This document shows positions 40,242-42,514 of a DNA stretch of 42,514 nt, in pieces. Origin of the DNA: Betaproteobacteria bacterium (GTDB lineage Bacteria; Pseudomonadota; Gammaproteobacteria; Burkholderiales; SG8-39). The notes under the pieces are model-generated. The model made no database searches. It was not told where the DNA came from and saw only the letters and a program-made list of their open reading frames with translations. Positions within the stretch are counted from its first letter, which is position 1. Every line of letters begins with the position of its first letter. The DNA is taken from contig JAJDNJ010000293.1 of the NCBI GenBank assembly GCA_022340705.1, positions 1-42,514 of the forward strand, written 5' to 3'. A program made the translations under genes and the position numbers.

Positions 40242-40724
40242 ATGCTGTCGGAAGAATCCCTCAAGAAGATTGAGCGCGAGATCGCTAAGTATCCGCCCGA
40301 CCAGAAGCAGTCGGCGGTGATGGCGGCGCTGATCATTGCGCAGGACGAGAAGGGCTGGCTGGCCACCGAGACGCTCGACAGCGTCGCGCAGCTGCTCGGC
40401 ATGGCGCCGGTGGCCGTCTACGAAGTGGCGACCTTCTACAATATGTACAACCGCGCGCCGACCGGCCGCTACAAGCTCACGATCTGCACCTGCCTGCCCT
40501 GCGGTCTGCAGGGCTCGCTCGATGCGGCGGACCACCTCAAGGATAGGCTCGGCATCGGCTTCAACGAGACGACGCCCGACGGCCGCTTTACCCTCAAGGA
40601 GGGCGAATGCATGGGCGCCTGCGCAATGGCGCCGGTGGTGCTGGTGAACAACAAGCGGATGTGCGACGCCATGTCCAAGGAACGGCTCGACGCGCTGATC
40701 GACGAGCTGAGGGAGAGCGCCTGA
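40242..40724 (+). CDS. nuoE: NADH-quinone oxidoreductase subunit E
   Basis: 160 residues from ATG 40242 ([20 protein letters not shown]), the start seen in close relatives; GTG at 40233, overlapping the nuoD stop, would add three residues and is also possible. The [2Fe-2S] cluster N1a ligands are in [13 protein letters not shown] and [30 protein letters not shown] is family-typical. With NuoF it forms the NADH dehydrogenase tip. It ends one base before the nuoF ATG. Confidence 0.95.
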   Translation: MLSEESLKKIEREIAKYPPDQKQSAVMAALIIAQDEKGWLATETLDSVAQLLGMAPVAVYEVATFYNMYNRAPTGRYKLTICTCLPCGLQGSLDAADHLKDRLGIGFNETTPDGRFTLKEGECMGACAMAPVVLVNNKRMCDAMSKERLDALIDELRESA

Positions 40725-40725
40725 G

Positions 40726-42078
40726 ATGCTCGACTACGGTCCCGATGCGATCCTGATGGCCGGCCTCGACGGCGCCAACTGGCGCCTCGCCGACTACGAG
40801 CGGCGCGACGGCTACGCCGCGCTCAAGCGCCTGCTGGCGGACAAGGTTTCGCCCGACGACGTCGTCGCGGAGGTCAAGAAATCCGCGCTGCGCGGTCGCG
40901 GCGGCGCCGGTTTCCCGACCGGACTGAAGTGGTCGTTCATGCCGAAGCAGTACGCCGGCACAAAGTACATGGTGTGCAACTCGGACGAGGGCGAGCCCGG
41001 GACCTGCAAGGATCGAGACTTGCTGCGCTACAACCCGCACGCGGTGATCGAAGGCATGATCATCGCCGGCTACGCGACCGGATCGGCGGTCGGATACAAC
41101 TACATCCACGGCGAGATCTGGGCGCTCTACGAGCAGTTCGAAGAGGCGCTCGAGGAGGCGCGCAAGGCCGGCTATCTGGGCAAGAACATTCTGGGCTCGG
41201 ACTTCAGCTTCGAGCTTCACGCCCATCCCGGCTACGGCGCCTACATCTGCGGCGAGGAGACCGCGCTGCTCGAATCGCTCGAGGGCAAGAAGGGGCAGCC
41301 GCGCTTCAAGCCGCCATTTCCGGCGAGCTTCGGCCTGTACGGCAAGCCGACCACGATCAACAACACGGAAACCTTCGCCGCGGTGCCCTGGATCATCCGC
41401 AACGGTGGCGAGGCCTACCTCGAGCTCGGTCGGCCGAACAACGGCGGCACGAAGCTCTTTTCGGTCACCGGACACGTCAACCGCCCCGGCAACTACGAAG
41501 TGCGCCTCGGCACGCCGTTCGCCAAGCTGCTCGAGATGGCCGGCGGGGTGCGCGGCGGAAGGAAGCTCAAGGCGGTGATCCCGGGCGGCTCGTCGATGCC
41601 CGTTCTGCCGGCCGAGATCATGATGGCCACTGACATGGACTACGACTCGATCGCGAAGGCCGGGTCGATGCTCGGCTCCGGCGCGGTCATCGTCATGGAC
41701 GAGACCACCTGCATGGTGCGTGCGCTCGAGCGGCTGTCGTACTTCTATTTCGAGGAGTCCTGCGGGCAGTGCACGCCCTGCCGTGAGGGCACCGGATGGC
41801 TCTACCGCGTCGTCAACCGGATCGAGAACGGCAAGGGGCGTGCCGAGGACCTGGCGCTGCTCGACAACGTTGCCGACAACATCGCGGGACGCACGATCTG
41901 TGCGCTCGGCGACGCCGCCGCGCTGCCGGTAAAGAGCTTTCTCCAGCACTTCCGCGCCGAGTTCGAGCATCACATCGCGCACCGGCACTGCCAGGTGCAG
42001 GGCGCCGAGATCGAGCCCAAGTACGGGCGTTCCGGCGCGGACGCCGCACCGGGCGGCACCGTGGCGAAGGCGGCATAG
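40726..42078 (+). CDS. nuoF: NADH-quinone oxidoreductase subunit F
   Basis: 450 residues of the 51-kDa subunit. The FMN/NADH-binding region has [20 protein letters not shown] and [17 protein letters not shown], then [18 protein letters not shown]. The N3 [4Fe-4S] cluster ligands are in [16 protein letters not shown] with a fourth Cys in [16 protein letters not shown]. It oxidises NADH at the tip of complex I. The ATG is one base after the nuoE stop, so the two are coupled; nuoG follows after 8 bases. Confidence 0.97.
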   Translation: MLDYGPDAILMAGLDGANWRLADYERRDGYAALKRLLADKVSPDDVVAEVKKSALRGRGGAGFPTGLKWSFMPKQYAGTKYMVCNSDEGEPGTCKDRDLLRYNPHAVIEGMIIAGYATGSAVGYNYIHGEIWALYEQFEEALEEARKAGYLGKNILGSDFSFELHAHPGYGAYICGEETALLESLEGKKGQPRFKPPFPASFGLYGKPTTINNTETFAAVPWIIRNGGEAYLELGRPNNGGTKLFSVTGHVNRPGNYEVRLGTPFAKLLEMAGGVRGGRKLKAVIPGGSSMPVLPAEIMMATDMDYDSIAKAGSMLGSGAVIVMDETTCMVRALERLSYFYFEESCGQCTPCREGTGWLYRVVNRIENGKGRAEDLALLDNVADNIAGRTICALGDAAALPVKSFLQHFRAEFEHHIAHRHCQVQGAEIEPKYGRSGADAAPGGTVAKAA

Positions 42079-42086
42079 GACAGGAC

Positions 42087-42514
42087 ATGGTGAACGTCGA
42101 GATCGACGGCAGGACGCTCCAGGTCGAGCCCGGGACCACGGTGATGGAGGCGGCGAACCGCCTCGGGATCTACATTCCGCATTTCTGCTACCACCGCAAG
42201 CTCACGATCGCGGCCAATTGCCGCATGTGCCTGGTGGAGGTGGAAAAGGCGCCTAAGCCGCTGCCGGCCTGCGCGACGCCGGTCACCGAGGGTATGAAGG
42301 TCCTGACCCAGTCGCCGGTCGCGAAGACCGCACAGAACGGCGTGATGGAGTTCCTGCTCATCAATCACCCGCTCGACTGCCCGATCTGCGACCAAGGGGG
42401 CGAGTGCCAGCTCCAGGACCTCGCGGTGGGCTACGGCAAGGGCGCGTCGCGCTACACCGAAGAAAAGCGCGTGGTGCTGCACAAGGACATCGGCCCGCTC
42501 GTCGCGGCCGAGGA
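42087..42514 (+). CDS. nuoG: NADH-quinone oxidoreductase subunit G, N-terminal part (runs off window)
   Basis: 142 complete codons are open to the window end. The sequence begins MVNVEIDGRTLQVEPGTTVM. Ligands for the [2Fe-2S] cluster N1b are in YIPHFCYHRKLTIAANCRMCLVE-like spacing with a further Cys in LPACATPV. The His-Cys ligands of N5 follow in NHPLDCPICDQGGECQLQD. The C-terminal molybdopterin-like domains lie outside the window. A GGACAGGAC stretch precedes the ATG. It continues the nuoABCDEFG operon. Confidence 0.95.
   Translation, partial: MVNVEIDGRTLQVEPGTTVMEAANRLGIYIPHFCYHRKLTIAANCRMCLVEVEKAPKPLPACATPVTEGMKVLTQSPVAKTAQNGVMEFLLINHPLDCPICDQGGECQLQDLAVGYGKGASRYTEEKRVVLHKDIGPLVAAE

Overview
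This window comes from a GC-rich chromosome (roughly two-thirds G+C by eye) that is almost certainly betaproteobacterial. The gene order grpE-dnaK-dnaJ, fur/bamE-dapB-carAB-greA, rlmE-ftsH-folP-glmM, pstSCAB, tpiA-secG-tRNA-Leu-nuoA... is the usual backbone of Burkholderiales, Rhodocyclales and Nitrosomonadales genomes, and the encoded proteins read like that class. No insertion sequence, phage gene, CRISPR array or rRNA gene was seen. No gene-free stretch exceeds about 180 bases.

Left part (1-10.2 kb): the end of cysS, then on the minus strand the heat-shock cluster grpE-dnaK-dnaJ with two sigma-32-type promoters, one in front of grpE and one near-consensus site in front of dnaK. A DUF2249-hemerythrin protein is divergent from grpE. 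hrcA-hemH lie on the minus strand, nadK-recN on the plus strand, and fur on the minus strand.

Middle (10.2-21.8 kb): bamE, dapB, carAB (with an attenuator-like hairpin in the leader), greA, a small conserved-looking envelope protein with a problematic start, rlmE, ftsH, folP and glmM, all on the plus strand.

Accessory block 1 (21.9-24.3 kb): a compact arsenic cluster, arsR-arsI-arsC-acr3. Its operator and -10 sit immediately before the arsR start, so the mRNA may be leaderless. It lies directly upstream of a Pho-box-driven pstSCAB operon, the phosphate transporter through which arsenate normally leaks in. No phoU follows pstB.

Accessory block 2 (28.3-36.0 kb): an orphan pair of thiamine-dependent 2-oxoacid dehydrogenase E1 subunits, followed by an unrecognised protein built of two copies of the same ~100-residue unit. 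Then comes frdABCD, an E. coli-type four-subunit fumarate reductase behind a good FNR site at the class II distance. Next is rquA, the atypical SAM-dependent enzyme that converts ubiquinone to rhodoquinone, with its own sigma-70 promoter, and then an unknown helical protein. Together frdABCD and rquA make a self-contained rhodoquinol-dependent fumarate respiration cassette, the most interesting part of the window. With complex I encoded only a few kb downstream, NADH -> complex I -> rhodoquinone -> fumarate is a plausible anaerobic chain.

Right part (36.0-42.5 kb): tpiA, secG, tRNA-Leu(GAG) and the nuo operon from nuoA into nuoG, which runs off the window end.
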